64,000 nucleotides of DNA from Candidatus Palauibacter poriticola (lineage in GTDB: Bacteria; Gemmatimonadota; Gemmatimonadetes; Palauibacterales; Palauibacteraceae), in NCBI GenBank assembly GCA_012270965.1, contig JAAXHJ010000048.1:1-64000 (forward strand), written 5' to 3'. Every line of letters starts with the position of its first letter. Within the stretch, counting starts at the first letter, position 1. Both the position numbers and the translations under genes were made by a program. The notes below the pieces were generated by a model that saw only the letters and a program-made list of their open reading frames with translations, searched no databases and was not told the origin of the DNA. Positions 17,188-26,269 of this stretch are shown in pieces.

Positions 17188-18471
17188 ATGCCGAACGTCG
17201 CTGCCGCGCTCCTGTGGACCACCGCCTCGATCCTCGGGTCGGGGGAGGTGCCGGGCTATCCGGGGTCCGCGAAGTGCGGCCTCCGCCCGGACCCGCCGCC
17301 CGGCATGCCCGATTACGTCGCGATGGTTGACGAGGTGGTGGTCGGCCCCCTCTCCGACTTGGACGAAGAGGTCGCGGACCGCCTCCACACCGTCGCGATC
17401 GTGTGCTGGCGGTTCCTCGCGGAACACTACGGTCTGCACGATCCGCCGGCGCGCCGAGGCGCGGCCTTCGGGCTCACGCGCGACTGGATTGCGGACAAGG
17501 AGCGGGCCATCGCCGCCGGCGCCAAGGCCCTCGCGGCCTCCCAGGAGCGTTATCGTGCGCGCCACGGCGTCTACGCGGACCGGATCGAGCTTCTGACGGA
17601 CCACACGCTTCCAACGCCGCTCCACGCCTCCGTCTTCCGAACCCCGCGGGGCTGGTGGGGCCGCGTCGACTTCGACCCGGGCTGGAGCGCTCACATCCCG
17701 CTCGGGCGGGCGGACATCGCGTGCTACGTCTTCGCGGGCGAGTTCCCCGCCGAGTGGCCGGCGGTCTTGGCGCCGGGGGCACCGCCGGCGGAGGCGGGCC
17801 AACCCCGGTGCCGCCGGGGGCGTTGGCTCGAGAAGGCCAACCCAGCGACCGCCTTCGAGAGGATCGACCACGCGGTCCCGGGCGAGGTCTTCAAGTGCGC
17901 CCCGCGGGCGGTGGGCGACTCCCCTCCGCCGGACGCGGTCGTCATGTTGGACTGGGAGGTGCTCGCCACCCCGCCCTCGGAGTGGGATCCCCGGGCACAC
18001 GATATCGCCCACCAGCGGATCATCTGCTGGCGCTGGATCGAGCGAATGTTGGGCATCAGGGTGCGTCACGGCGTCATCCACGCGCTTACCAAGGCGGGGC
18101 TGGAGACGCTGCGCGGGGAAGGGTATGCCGCGCTTGAGGCCCTGGTCGCCGCACAGGATCGGCACCGGACAAGGCACGGCGCATTCGCGGAGCGTCTGGA
18201 AGACCTCGCCGGGTATGGGACGCCCGATTTCCTTGAGGTTCGCATGATCGGCGCGCAAGACGGGTGGGTCGCGCGGGCGAGGGCGGTTTTTTCGTGGACG
18301 GGGTGGCTGCTCCCCGGCAGCCTGGCCGACGTCGAGTGCCACGCGTTCGGGGGCGCCGGAACCGGCGATTGGGAAACCGTCGGGGCCGAGCGCCACGGCT
18401 CGCTGACCGAGGGCCGGCCTGCCTGCATCGAGCCCAAGCCCGCGAGCGACCCCGGATCGGGCGGCGGCTGA
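17188..18471 (+). CDS. Hypothetical protein with two tandem ~200-aa homologous domains
   Basis: ALAASQERYRARHGVYADRIELL in the first half aligns with ALVAAQDRHRTRHGAFAERLEDL in the second; CWRFL/CWRWI and ADIACYVF/ADVECHAF also align. Confidence 0.75.
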   Translation: MPNVAAALLWTTASILGSGEVPGYPGSAKCGLRPDPPPGMPDYVAMVDEVVVGPLSDLDEEVADRLHTVAIVCWRFLAEHYGLHDPPARRGAAFGLTRDWIADKERAIAAGAKALAASQERYRARHGVYADRIELLTDHTLPTPLHASVFRTPRGWWGRVDFDPGWSAHIPLGRADIACYVFAGEFPAEWPAVLAPGAPPAEAGQPRCRRGRWLEKANPATAFERIDHAVPGEVFKCAPRAVGDSPPPDAVVMLDWEVLATPPSEWDPRAHDIAHQRIICWRWIERMLGIRVRHGVIHALTKAGLETLRGEGYAALEALVAAQDRHRTRHGAFAERLEDLAGYGTPDFLEVRMIGAQDGWVARARAVFSWTGWLLPGSLADVECHAFGGAGTGDWETVGAERHGSLTEGRPACIEPKPASDPGSGGG

Positions 18472-18547
18472 CATTCTCGCTTCCCCCTCCCGGGATCAAC
18501 GATTACCATCCCGCGCTCACGAATCCTCCGGAGGAGCGCGGGAGACA

Positions 18548-19567
18548 GTGCGGGTAACGCCGGATTCCATCGCCGAGACCGAACCGCTCGACGCGGTCAT
18601 CGTGGGGGCCGGCCCATGCGGGCTCGCCGTGGCGGTCGCCGTGAAGGGGCGCGGGCTGAGCTACGCGATCCTCGACCGCGGGTGCATCACCGAGTCGCTG
18701 ACCCGCTATCCCTCCTACATGACGTTCTTCTCCACGGCGGAGCGGCTGGAGATCGGGGACGTTCCCTTCACGATCCCCGAGCCGAAACCCACGCGGCGCG
18801 ACGCCCTCGCCTACTACCGGCATGTCGTCTCCCACCACGGCATCGGGGTGCGCCAGTACGAGGAGGTGACGGGCATCGAACCAGTGGGGGGCGCGTTCAC
18901 CATCCACACCCGCGCCCGTGACGGACGGGAGGACCGCCTTGCCTCCCGGGCGGTGGTCGTCGCCACCGGGGGCTTTGGGGAACCGAACCGGCTCGGGTTC
19001 GAGGGGGAGGATCGGCACCGCCGGGTCATCCACTACTATAGGGAGCCCTTCCCCTTCTTCGACCAGGACGTGCTCGTGGTGGGAGGCGGCAACTCGGCGG
19101 TGGAAGCGGCGCTGGAGCTGTACCGCAACGGGGTCCGCGTGCGCATGGCGCACTTCGCGGACGCGCTCGACCGCGGCGTCAAGCCGTGGGTGCGTCCCGA
19201 CATCGAGAACCGGATCGCGAACGGCGAGATCCCCATGCACTGGGGATCCCGCGTCGCCCGTCTCGGCACGGGTAGCGCCGCCATCGTCGAGGAGTCCACG
19301 GGGGCCGAGACCGTGGTCTCGAACGACTGGGTGCTCGCGATGACGGGCTGGCGGCCGGACGCTACGCTGCTGAGCGGCCTGGGGGTCGAGGCGGATCCGG
19401 ACACGGGGATTCCCGCGCACGACCCGGAGACCATGGAGACGACGGCGCCGGGCGTCTACATCGCGGGCGTGATCGCCGCCGGCCTCAACGCGAACAAGAT
19501 CTTCATCGAGAACGGCCGCGAGCACGGCGCCCTCATCGCCGCCCGCCTGGTCGGCGCCTCCCGCTAA
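18548..19567 (+). CDS. ypdA: YpdA-family putative bacillithiol-disulfide reductase (FAD/NAD(P)-binding)
   Basis: DAVIVGAGPCGLAVAVAVKGRGLSYAILDRG...YPSYMTFFSTAERLEIGDVPF...VVGGGNSAVEAALELYRNG...GLNANKIFIENGREHG. Confidence 0.9.
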   Translation: MRVTPDSIAETEPLDAVIVGAGPCGLAVAVAVKGRGLSYAILDRGCITESLTRYPSYMTFFSTAERLEIGDVPFTIPEPKPTRRDALAYYRHVVSHHGIGVRQYEEVTGIEPVGGAFTIHTRARDGREDRLASRAVVVATGGFGEPNRLGFEGEDRHRRVIHYYREPFPFFDQDVLVVGGGNSAVEAALELYRNGVRVRMAHFADALDRGVKPWVRPDIENRIANGEIPMHWGSRVARLGTGSAAIVEESTGAETVVSNDWVLAMTGWRPDATLLSGLGVEADPDTGIPAHDPETMETTAPGVYIAGVIAAGLNANKIFIENGREHGALIAARLVGASR

Positions 19568-19584
19568 CTCCGGCTCCGGATCGC

Positions 19585-20100
19585 CTAGAAGGCCGTGGAA
19601 AAAGTGACTGGCCGGGAAGCCGGTTGTAGAAGCGGCGAAATGGGCGTAGTCGCGGTTGGGTTGTACAAGAGGCCGCTTGAGGGGCGGAGGGAGCCGGCCC
19701 GCGGGTCCAAGAGGCCGAGGAAGCGGTCCAGCTTCGCCAGATCCTCCCGCGTCGGCGTCTCGATCCCCGAAGCTATTGCCAGCTGCTCCAGCCACGCGTC
19801 GTACTCCGTCCCGTCGTCGCGCCGTGCGAATCGCGCGCATCGCCGCGTTCGCCCCGGGATCGTCGAATCCACCCCGATGGTCCCGCCTTTGAGCAGCCCC
19901 GACTCCCTCAGCCAGATCCAGTCCCCGCACCGCCACGCGATGCCCCGCTCCGAGCCGATCCCCTCCAGGTATCCCACCATCAGCATCCGGAAGTAGCCGC
20001 CCGGAGGAAGGCCCGGCCGGCCCATCCGGGTCGCGTAGAACTGCCGGCACGTATCCTCCGCGAACTCGTCGAAACCGCTCTTGCGCGGGAGCCGTACCGA
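19585..20100 (-). pseudogene. IS1182/IS5-like transposase fragment
   Basis: FDEFAEDTCRQFYATRMGRPGLPPGGYFRMLMVGYLEGIGSERGIAWRC...GTIGVDSTIPGRTRRC...ASGIETPTREDLAKLDR; lacks the catalytic core. Confidence 0.8.
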
Positions 20101-20125
20101 GGTTGATGTCGAGGAAGAACGTCAT
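20101..20125 (-). pseudogene. Truncated start of a DUF5615-type PIN-like toxin gene
   Basis: MTFFLDINLG begins in an ATGA overlap with the stop of the upstream DUF433-like gene, then runs into transposase-derived sequence. Confidence 0.5.
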
Positions 20126-20440
20126 GCCGCGAGTTGTCGCTCGAACTCCACCGCTGCCTCGACCTCGCCCGCCGTCAGATCCCACCAGGAACGAACAGCA
20201 TCGATCCTCTCATCCTTGGCGCCAAAAAAGATCGCGGACGTTCGCGGTCGCGACGCCTTTACGGGCAAGCACGGGACGACCGAAACACATGAGGGGATCG
20301 AGGACCTCTCGCCCAAGCGGATACCACCGGCGCGCCAATCCTCCGGGGGACTCGAATTCGACTTGTGCCGAAAGCTCCTGTATGACCGGCGCGATGGTCC
20401 ATGGTCCGCCCGAGAGAAGCTCGAGGATCGCATCGCCCGT
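20122..20440 (-). pseudogene. DUF433-family antitoxin remnant, frameshifted
   Basis: Merging frames at the A6 tract (20224-20229) gives ARRWYPLGREVLDPLMCFGRPVLARKGVATANVRDLFGAKDERIDAVRSWWDLTAGEVEAAVEFERQLAA*. Confidence 0.7.
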
Positions 20441-20595
20441 GTCTCACTCTGGGGCAGATGTCGCTCCTCGCTTTCGTCCTGGGAATCCTGGTCGGCGAGC
20501 GACTCTCCCGCTCTCATCGGGGGAACAAGTGGACTTGTAGGCCCGGCAGCGGCGATCCGCCGACGGCCGGTCCGGACCCGGACGGCGTACCGGAG

Positions 20596-21828
20596 TTACC
20601 CGGGGTGATCCGTACCGATTACGGCCTCGTCGGCTAGGCGGGAGACCTCCGCGTCGGAGAGCTTGAGGAGTTCGGCTAGGATCCGCCGCGTGTCGCGGCC
20701 CAGGGTGGGCGCGGGGTTGACCGGAACGTCGGGGGCATCCGAGGTCAGGAGGGGGGTGCGGACGAACTGGAGTTCTCCGAGTTCGCCGTAGTCCACGGCG
20801 ACGCTCACTGCGCGCGCCTCGAGTTGTGGACACTCCAGCAGGTCCTCGGAGGTCTGCACCGGACCCGCGGGGACCCCCACCTCTTGGAGTCGGCGTACGG
20901 CCTCGGCGCGGGTCAGTTCGGCGAACAGGGGCCGGACGATCTCGTCGAGGAGGGCGCGGTTCTCGGTGCGCGCGTCGGGGGAATCCAGGCGCGGATCGTC
21001 CAGCAGGTCGGGGCGTTCCAGCATGCGGCAGAAGCGGCGCCACATAATGTCGTCGGGAATCGTGAAGGCGACGTATCCATCGCTCACCGGCATCGGTCCG
21101 CGCGGATAGAAGCCCGGCGGATCCCCCCGTCTCGGGCGCGCCCCGGTGTTGGCGGCGAGCGAAATCATGCGCTCGTTCAGCGACAGCACGCCGTCGTACA
21201 TGGCGGAGTCCACGAACTGGCCCTTCCCCGTCACGGTGCGCCGGTAGAGGGCCATCGTGACGCCGTGCGCCGCGGCGAGCCCCGCGTACAGGTCCGGCAT
21301 CCCGTAGATCGAGGGCGAGGGCGGCTTGTCGGCGAAGCCGATCATGTGCATGACGCCCCCCATCGCCTCCGCCACGACATCGAACGAGGGCCAGCCGCCG
21401 TAGGGACCCTCACGCCCGGGCAGTCGCCCGAACCCCGACACGGCGGCGTACACGAGCCCGGGGTTCAGCTCGGCGAGCGACTCATAACCGAGACCCAACC
21501 GGTCGACGGACCCCGGCCGCAGGTTCTCCACCACGACGTCGGACTTGGCGACGAGGGAACGGTAGAGGTCGCGCCCCTCGTCGCTCTTGAGGTTGAGCGC
21601 GACGGATTGCTTGTTCCGGTTGTAGGCCATGAATCCGACGCCCATGCGGACGCCGTTCCTCTCCACGAAGGGAGGGATGGACCGGCGCGGATCCCCCAAG
21701 CCCGGGCGCTCGATCTTGATGACCTCGGCCCCCGCATCCGCGAGCAGCAGCGAGCAGTAGGGGGCGGACATGTATTGTTCGAGCGCGATCACGCGCACGC
21801 CCGCCAGCGGCCGACCGGAGTCGGTCAT
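20596..21828 (-). CDS. CaiB/BaiF CoA-transferase family protein
   Basis: PLAGVRVIALEQYMSAPYCSLLLADAGAEVIKIERPGLGDPRR...SVALNLKSDEGR...VVENLRPGSVDRLGLGYE. Confidence 0.96.
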   Translation of the reverse strand: MTDSGRPLAGVRVIALEQYMSAPYCSLLLADAGAEVIKIERPGLGDPRRSIPPFVERNGVRMGVGFMAYNRNKQSVALNLKSDEGRDLYRSLVAKSDVVVENLRPGSVDRLGLGYESLAELNPGLVYAAVSGFGRLPGREGPYGGWPSFDVVAEAMGGVMHMIGFADKPPSPSIYGMPDLYAGLAAAHGVTMALYRRTVTGKGQFVDSAMYDGVLSLNERMISLAANTGARPRRGDPPGFYPRGPMPVSDGYVAFTIPDDIMWRRFCRMLERPDLLDDPRLDSPDARTENRALLDEIVRPLFAELTRAEAVRRLQEVGVPAGPVQTSEDLLECPQLEARAVSVAVDYGELGELQFVRTPLLTSDAPDVPVNPAPTLGRDTRRILAELLKLSDAEVSRLADEAVIGTDHPG

Positions 21829-21895
21829 GGATGGATCTCCCTGGTTCGAGGGGATCGGGTGATGGTTGATCGAAGGTCAGCTCGTCGCTGCAGGG

Positions 21896-23956
21896 TCAGC
21901 TCGTCGCCGGCATCGTCCGGTACTTGTCGAACCACGCCACGATGTTCGCGATCTTGGCCATGAGCTGGCTCGGGCGGCGGCTCATGTCGTGCGAGGCCCC
22001 CGGCAGCCGGATCACGGCCGTGTCGATCCCGCGCAGCTTGAGCGCGTGGAACATCTGGTACGACTCCGACAGCGGCGTCCGCAGATCCTCCTCTCCCGTG
22101 ATGATCATCGTGGGCGTGTTCACGTTCCCCACGAGTGAGATGGGAGAGTACTCCCAGTACGCCTCCGGGTTCTCCCACGGGAGTCCCTCGTAGCGGCTGT
22201 GGTAGTAGCCGTACCAGTTGTCCGCCGTGAGCGTCTTGCTGATCCAGTTGACGACGGGTTTCTGGGCGACGGCGGCTCGGAAGCGGTCCGTCTTGCCGAC
22301 GATCCAAGCCGTCATGATGCCGCCGGCGCTCCCCCCGGTAACGAAGAGGTTGTCCTCGTCGATGTACCCCCGGTCGATGACGGCATCGACGCCGGACATG
22401 AGGTCGTCGTAGTCCTGCCCCGGATAGTTGTGATAGAGGAGGTCCGCGAACTCCTCGCCGTAGCTCGTGCTCCCGCGCGGGTTCGCGTAGAGGACGACGT
22501 AGCCGGCGGCGGCGAGCAGTTGCATTTCCGCCGAGAAGCGGTCTCCGTAGTTCGAGACGGGCCCCCCGTGGATCTCGAGGATAAGGGGATAGCGCCGCTC
22601 CGGATCGAAGTCGGGCGGCTTCACGACCCACCCCTGGATGGGACGGCCGTCGAAGGAGGAATCCCACCACATCTCCTCGACCTCGCCCAGTTGCCGGTTC
22701 GCGAGCAGGTCCTCGTTCAGCGACGTGACGCGACGCACGCCGCGGCCCCTCGCACCGACGGCGACCTCCCCCGGAGCTTCGGGACGGGTTTGGTTGAGCG
22801 CGAAGCTCCCATCGTCGGCGACGCTGAACGAGCCCCCGCCGTAGGGACGCCCGTAGGACGTGCCCCCCAGATCCTCGGCCAGCACTTCGAGATCGCCGTC
22901 GAGCGTGGCGAAGCCGACCTTCGAGTTCCCCTCGTCGTCGTATTGGAAGTAGAGACCGCTTCCGTCGGAGGCCCACACGGGGTTGGAGACGCTGCGGTCG
23001 AGTCCTTCCGTGAGGACGCGCCGCCCGTTCCCGTCAAGGTTCATCACTTGGAGCCGGCTCACCTGATAGGTGCGCGTGCGGTCCTCGTAGCCGACGAAAG
23101 CGATCAGCCGCCCGTCGGGAGAGACGGCCGGATTCCGGTCGGGTCCGGGGCGGTCGGTGAGGGGGCGCACCTCTCCGGTGACGACCGAGACGATGTAGAG
23201 TTCGGAGTTGCGGTAATCGTGGACCCAGTCCTCGTTCCGGTTGGACGAGAAGACGAGGTGCTGGCCGTCCGGCGTCCAGGCGGCCGCGCTCTGGTGCTGG
23301 AAGTCGCCCGCTGTGACCTGCGTCGGCGTCCCGCCCTCGACGGGAACGATGAAGATGTGATCGAAGCCGAAATCCAGATATCCGACGCCGTCCTGCCGGT
23401 TCTTGAAGCGGTCCTCCATGACGGGAGGATCGGCCCACTCCGCCCCGGCGGGCGGCTTCGGCGGCGGGGCGAGGCTCGGCGGCGGGTAGGGAACGAGCTT
23501 GTTGAACGCGAGGTGGCGTCCGTCCGGCGACCAGCGGAGCCCCCGGGGCGACTCGATGAGCTGCGTGAGCGTGGCCTCCTCGCCCGTGTCCATCCATCGC
23601 ACATGGATCTGGCCGTCCGCAGTGTACGCGATGCGGGTTCCGTCGGGAGACCACCGCGGGGAACCGCCCGTCCCGATCCGCCGGTGATTCGACCCGTCGG
23701 CGTTCATGATCCACAGCTCGGACTTCTTCGCGTCCCGCATGATGTCCATCGACGTGCGGACGTACACGACCTGGCCGCCATCGGGCGAGATCCGCGGGTC
23801 CGCGGCGTATTCGATCTCGAACACGTCCATCGGCTCGAAACGCCCCTGCGCAGCCACGCGGTCGGCACCCAGCGCGCCCGAAGCGGCGAACAGGGCCATG
23901 GCGAACTTCGTCATTCGAGTCTTGGGAAGGCTCTTCTCAGGCATCTCACGCATCAT
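21896..23956 (-). CDS. Secreted S9 family peptidase
   Basis: PD40 repeats then LILEIHGGPVSNYGDRFSAEMQLLAAAGYVVLYANPRGSTSYGEEFADL, VTGGSAGGIMTAW. Confidence 0.95.
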   Translation of the reverse strand: MMREMPEKSLPKTRMTKFAMALFAASGALGADRVAAQGRFEPMDVFEIEYAADPRISPDGGQVVYVRTSMDIMRDAKKSELWIMNADGSNHRRIGTGGSPRWSPDGTRIAYTADGQIHVRWMDTGEEATLTQLIESPRGLRWSPDGRHLAFNKLVPYPPPSLAPPPKPPAGAEWADPPVMEDRFKNRQDGVGYLDFGFDHIFIVPVEGGTPTQVTAGDFQHQSAAAWTPDGQHLVFSSNRNEDWVHDYRNSELYIVSVVTGEVRPLTDRPGPDRNPAVSPDGRLIAFVGYEDRTRTYQVSRLQVMNLDGNGRRVLTEGLDRSVSNPVWASDGSGLYFQYDDEGNSKVGFATLDGDLEVLAEDLGGTSYGRPYGGGSFSVADDGSFALNQTRPEAPGEVAVGARGRGVRRVTSLNEDLLANRQLGEVEEMWWDSSFDGRPIQGWVVKPPDFDPERRYPLILEIHGGPVSNYGDRFSAEMQLLAAAGYVVLYANPRGSTSYGEEFADLLYHNYPGQDYDDLMSGVDAVIDRGYIDEDNLFVTGGSAGGIMTAWIVGKTDRFRAAVAQKPVVNWISKTLTADNWYGYYHSRYEGLPWENPEAYWEYSPISLVGNVNTPTMIITGEEDLRTPLSESYQMFHALKLRGIDTAVIRLPGASHDMSRRPSQLMAKIANIVAWFDKYRTMPATS

Positions 23957-24085
23957 CGGCTCCCGGGATCGGACGGGGGACGGGACCGGAAACATATCTC
24001 CCCGATTCGACCCGCAGGCAACCATCGCGTTATCGTCCGGCTCGTCCGGATTCTTCCCACAGTGCCGCCCGACTACCCCGGGGTG

Positions 24086-25846
24086 ATGGACATGGTTCGG
24101 CTTTCCCTACGATGCGCCGCCCTCCTGGCCGCGAGCGCCGCTCTCGCCGCAGGCTCCCTCCCCACCCGCCTCTCCGGGCAGGAATACGACGTCGTCATCC
24201 GCAACGGACGCGTCATCGACGGGACCGGTAACCCGTGGTTCGCGGCGGACATCGCGATCACCGGCGACCGGATCGCGCGGATCGGGAGGCTGGGCGACGC
24301 GACGGCGCGGCGGGTGGTGGACGCGGCGGGGATGTACGTCTCGCCGGGCTTCATCGACCTACACTCGCACGCCGACCGCGCCCTGACCTCCGAGCACCTG
24401 GAGGCCCGGCGGGCGAAGAGCCTGAACAGCCAGGGGCTCACGACGGTCATCGGCGGGCCCGACGGCCGCAACCAAGCATGGCCGCTACGGACGGAGATCG
24501 CGGCGCTCCGGGAGCTGGGCCACGCGCTGAACTTCGTGCCGATGGTGGGACACGGCACGGTCCGGCGCGAGGTGATGGGCGACGACTACGAGCGCCCGGC
24601 AACGGAGGAGGAGATCGCCCGCATGCAGGCGCTCGTGCGCGAGGGCATGGAGTCGGGGGCGTGGGGGCTGGGAGCCGGCGTCGAGTACCGCCCCGCCCGC
24701 TTCAGCACGCCGGAGGAGATCATCGCCCTCGCCGAGGCCGTGGCTCCCTACGACGGGTTCTACGTCGCGCACCAGCGCAGCGAGGCGGCCATGCCGCTGT
24801 GGGAACTGCCGAGCACCGTAACCGACTGGCCCGTGGACGGGAATCAGGGGCTGGCGGAGACCGTGAACGTCGCCCGCGAGACGGGTATCCGCGTCGTGGC
24901 GAGCCACCACAAGGCGCGAGGCCGCTCCAGCTTCGGCCGCTCCGGTCAGGACACGCTGGTTGTGAAGCGGGCGCGGGAGGAGGGGCTCCAAGTCTACCTC
25001 GACGTCTATCCGTACGAGACGTTCGGCGGGGGCGCGCGGCCCATGATTCCGCGCTGGAGCCTCGTGCACGACACCGTGGACACGAGCGGCGGGAGGGACA
25101 GCCCGGTCTACGGCCGCGAGGGGATGTTCGACGACGCCCGGGCGCACCTTGAACGCCGCTGGGCGGATCCGGAACTCCGGGGTCTCATCGCTCGCGACAT
25201 CGAATGGATTGTCGACCACAACGGGGGCCCGGACCGCGTGGTCGTGGTGGGCTATCCCGATTCGACCTACGTGGGCCGGACGCTGGAGGAACTGGGCCGC
25301 CGGCTGGGCGTCGCCTACCAAGACGTCGTCGTCCACATGGCGCTCAACGGATACCCGGACGTTCTCGGCGGGGCCTGGACGCGCGGGTACGGGATTCACG
25401 ACGCGGACATCATCAACTACTACCGGCAGGACTATACGGCCACGGCGTCCGACGCGGCCGTGAGCGGGGTCGGGGGCGTGCCCGAGTTCGCCTCGCGGCC
25501 CGGCGCGCACCCCCGCCACTTCGGTGCCTTCACGCGCAAGATCGCCCGCTACGTGAAGGAGCTGAAGGCGATCACGCTTCCCTTCGCCATCCGCTCGATG
25601 ACGGGGCTTCCGGCGCGGATCATAGGGCTGGAGGACCGAGGCTTCCTGCGCGAGGGCTACCGGGCTGATCTCGTCGTATTCGACCTCGAACGGCTGCGCG
25701 ACCGGGCCACCGTGCTTGAGCCGGACCTGTTCAGCGAGGGGGTCGACTACGTGATGGTGAACGGCGTGTTCACGGTGGACGCGGGCGAGTTCACCGACGA
25801 ACTCCCCGGAGAGGTCATCCTGCGCCCGCGCAACTCCGCGTATTAG
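24086..25846 (+). CDS. N-acyl-D-amino-acid deacylase/D-aminoacylase-like amidohydrolase
   Basis: VVIRNGRVIDGTGNPWFAADIAITGDRIARIG...SPGFIDLHSHAD...VVASHHKARGRSSFG...; start at MDMVRLSLRCAALLAASAALAAG. Confidence 0.92.
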   Translation: MDMVRLSLRCAALLAASAALAAGSLPTRLSGQEYDVVIRNGRVIDGTGNPWFAADIAITGDRIARIGRLGDATARRVVDAAGMYVSPGFIDLHSHADRALTSEHLEARRAKSLNSQGLTTVIGGPDGRNQAWPLRTEIAALRELGHALNFVPMVGHGTVRREVMGDDYERPATEEEIARMQALVREGMESGAWGLGAGVEYRPARFSTPEEIIALAEAVAPYDGFYVAHQRSEAAMPLWELPSTVTDWPVDGNQGLAETVNVARETGIRVVASHHKARGRSSFGRSGQDTLVVKRAREEGLQVYLDVYPYETFGGGARPMIPRWSLVHDTVDTSGGRDSPVYGREGMFDDARAHLERRWADPELRGLIARDIEWIVDHNGGPDRVVVVGYPDSTYVGRTLEELGRRLGVAYQDVVVHMALNGYPDVLGGAWTRGYGIHDADIINYYRQDYTATASDAAVSGVGGVPEFASRPGAHPRHFGAFTRKIARYVKELKAITLPFAIRSMTGLPARIIGLEDRGFLREGYRADLVVFDLERLRDRATVLEPDLFSEGVDYVMVNGVFTVDAGEFTDELPGEVILRPRNSAY

Positions 25847-26051
25847 TCGCTCGCGCCGGCCACCCCTTCGGGTTCGCCGTACAGGCCGCGGTCGTGGCCC
25901 GCCGCCGCGAGCCCAGCACTTGATTTGCCCACGGCCGGGGCCCGGTAGAGCGGATCCGTCTCCACCGGGCCGGGATCGACGCCCGCGTCCTCTATCCCAA
26001 TCCCGTCTTCGACGCTTGACGGCCCAGGCCGATATGAACAGGATGGCCGGA

Positions 26052-26238
26052 TGAGACGAGCCGGCGACAAGGAAGCGAACAACGCCCTCAGCGAAGCGGA
26101 GCTGGTGCGCCGGGGCGTGGCAGCCCCTCCCCGCGCTCCTCTCGATATCGAACGCTTCCCGAGTACCCCCGCCCCGCGGCTACCCCGGGGACCTGCGCCA
26201 GCGAGATGATCGTGGCCGAGCGCCGCGAGGGCCGCTGA
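26052..26238 (+). pseudogene. Phd/YefM-type antitoxin C-terminal remnant
   Basis: EAELVRRGVAAPPRAPLDIERFPSTPAPRLPRG then, one frame over, ASEMIVAERREGR*; resembles Phd-type antitoxin C-termini. Confidence 0.5.
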
Positions 26239-26269
26239 GACCACTCCGCACCCGTGACCGGGAGAGACT

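Noticed and set aside
17113-18474. 453-aa minus-strand ORF
   Set aside because: Antisense to the duplicated-domain protein, whose internal homology supports the plus strand.
22199-24085. N-terminal 629 residues of the 1215-aa plus-strand ORF
   Set aside because: This part is antisense to the S9 peptidase at 21896..23956; the real gene starts at the signal peptide at 24086.
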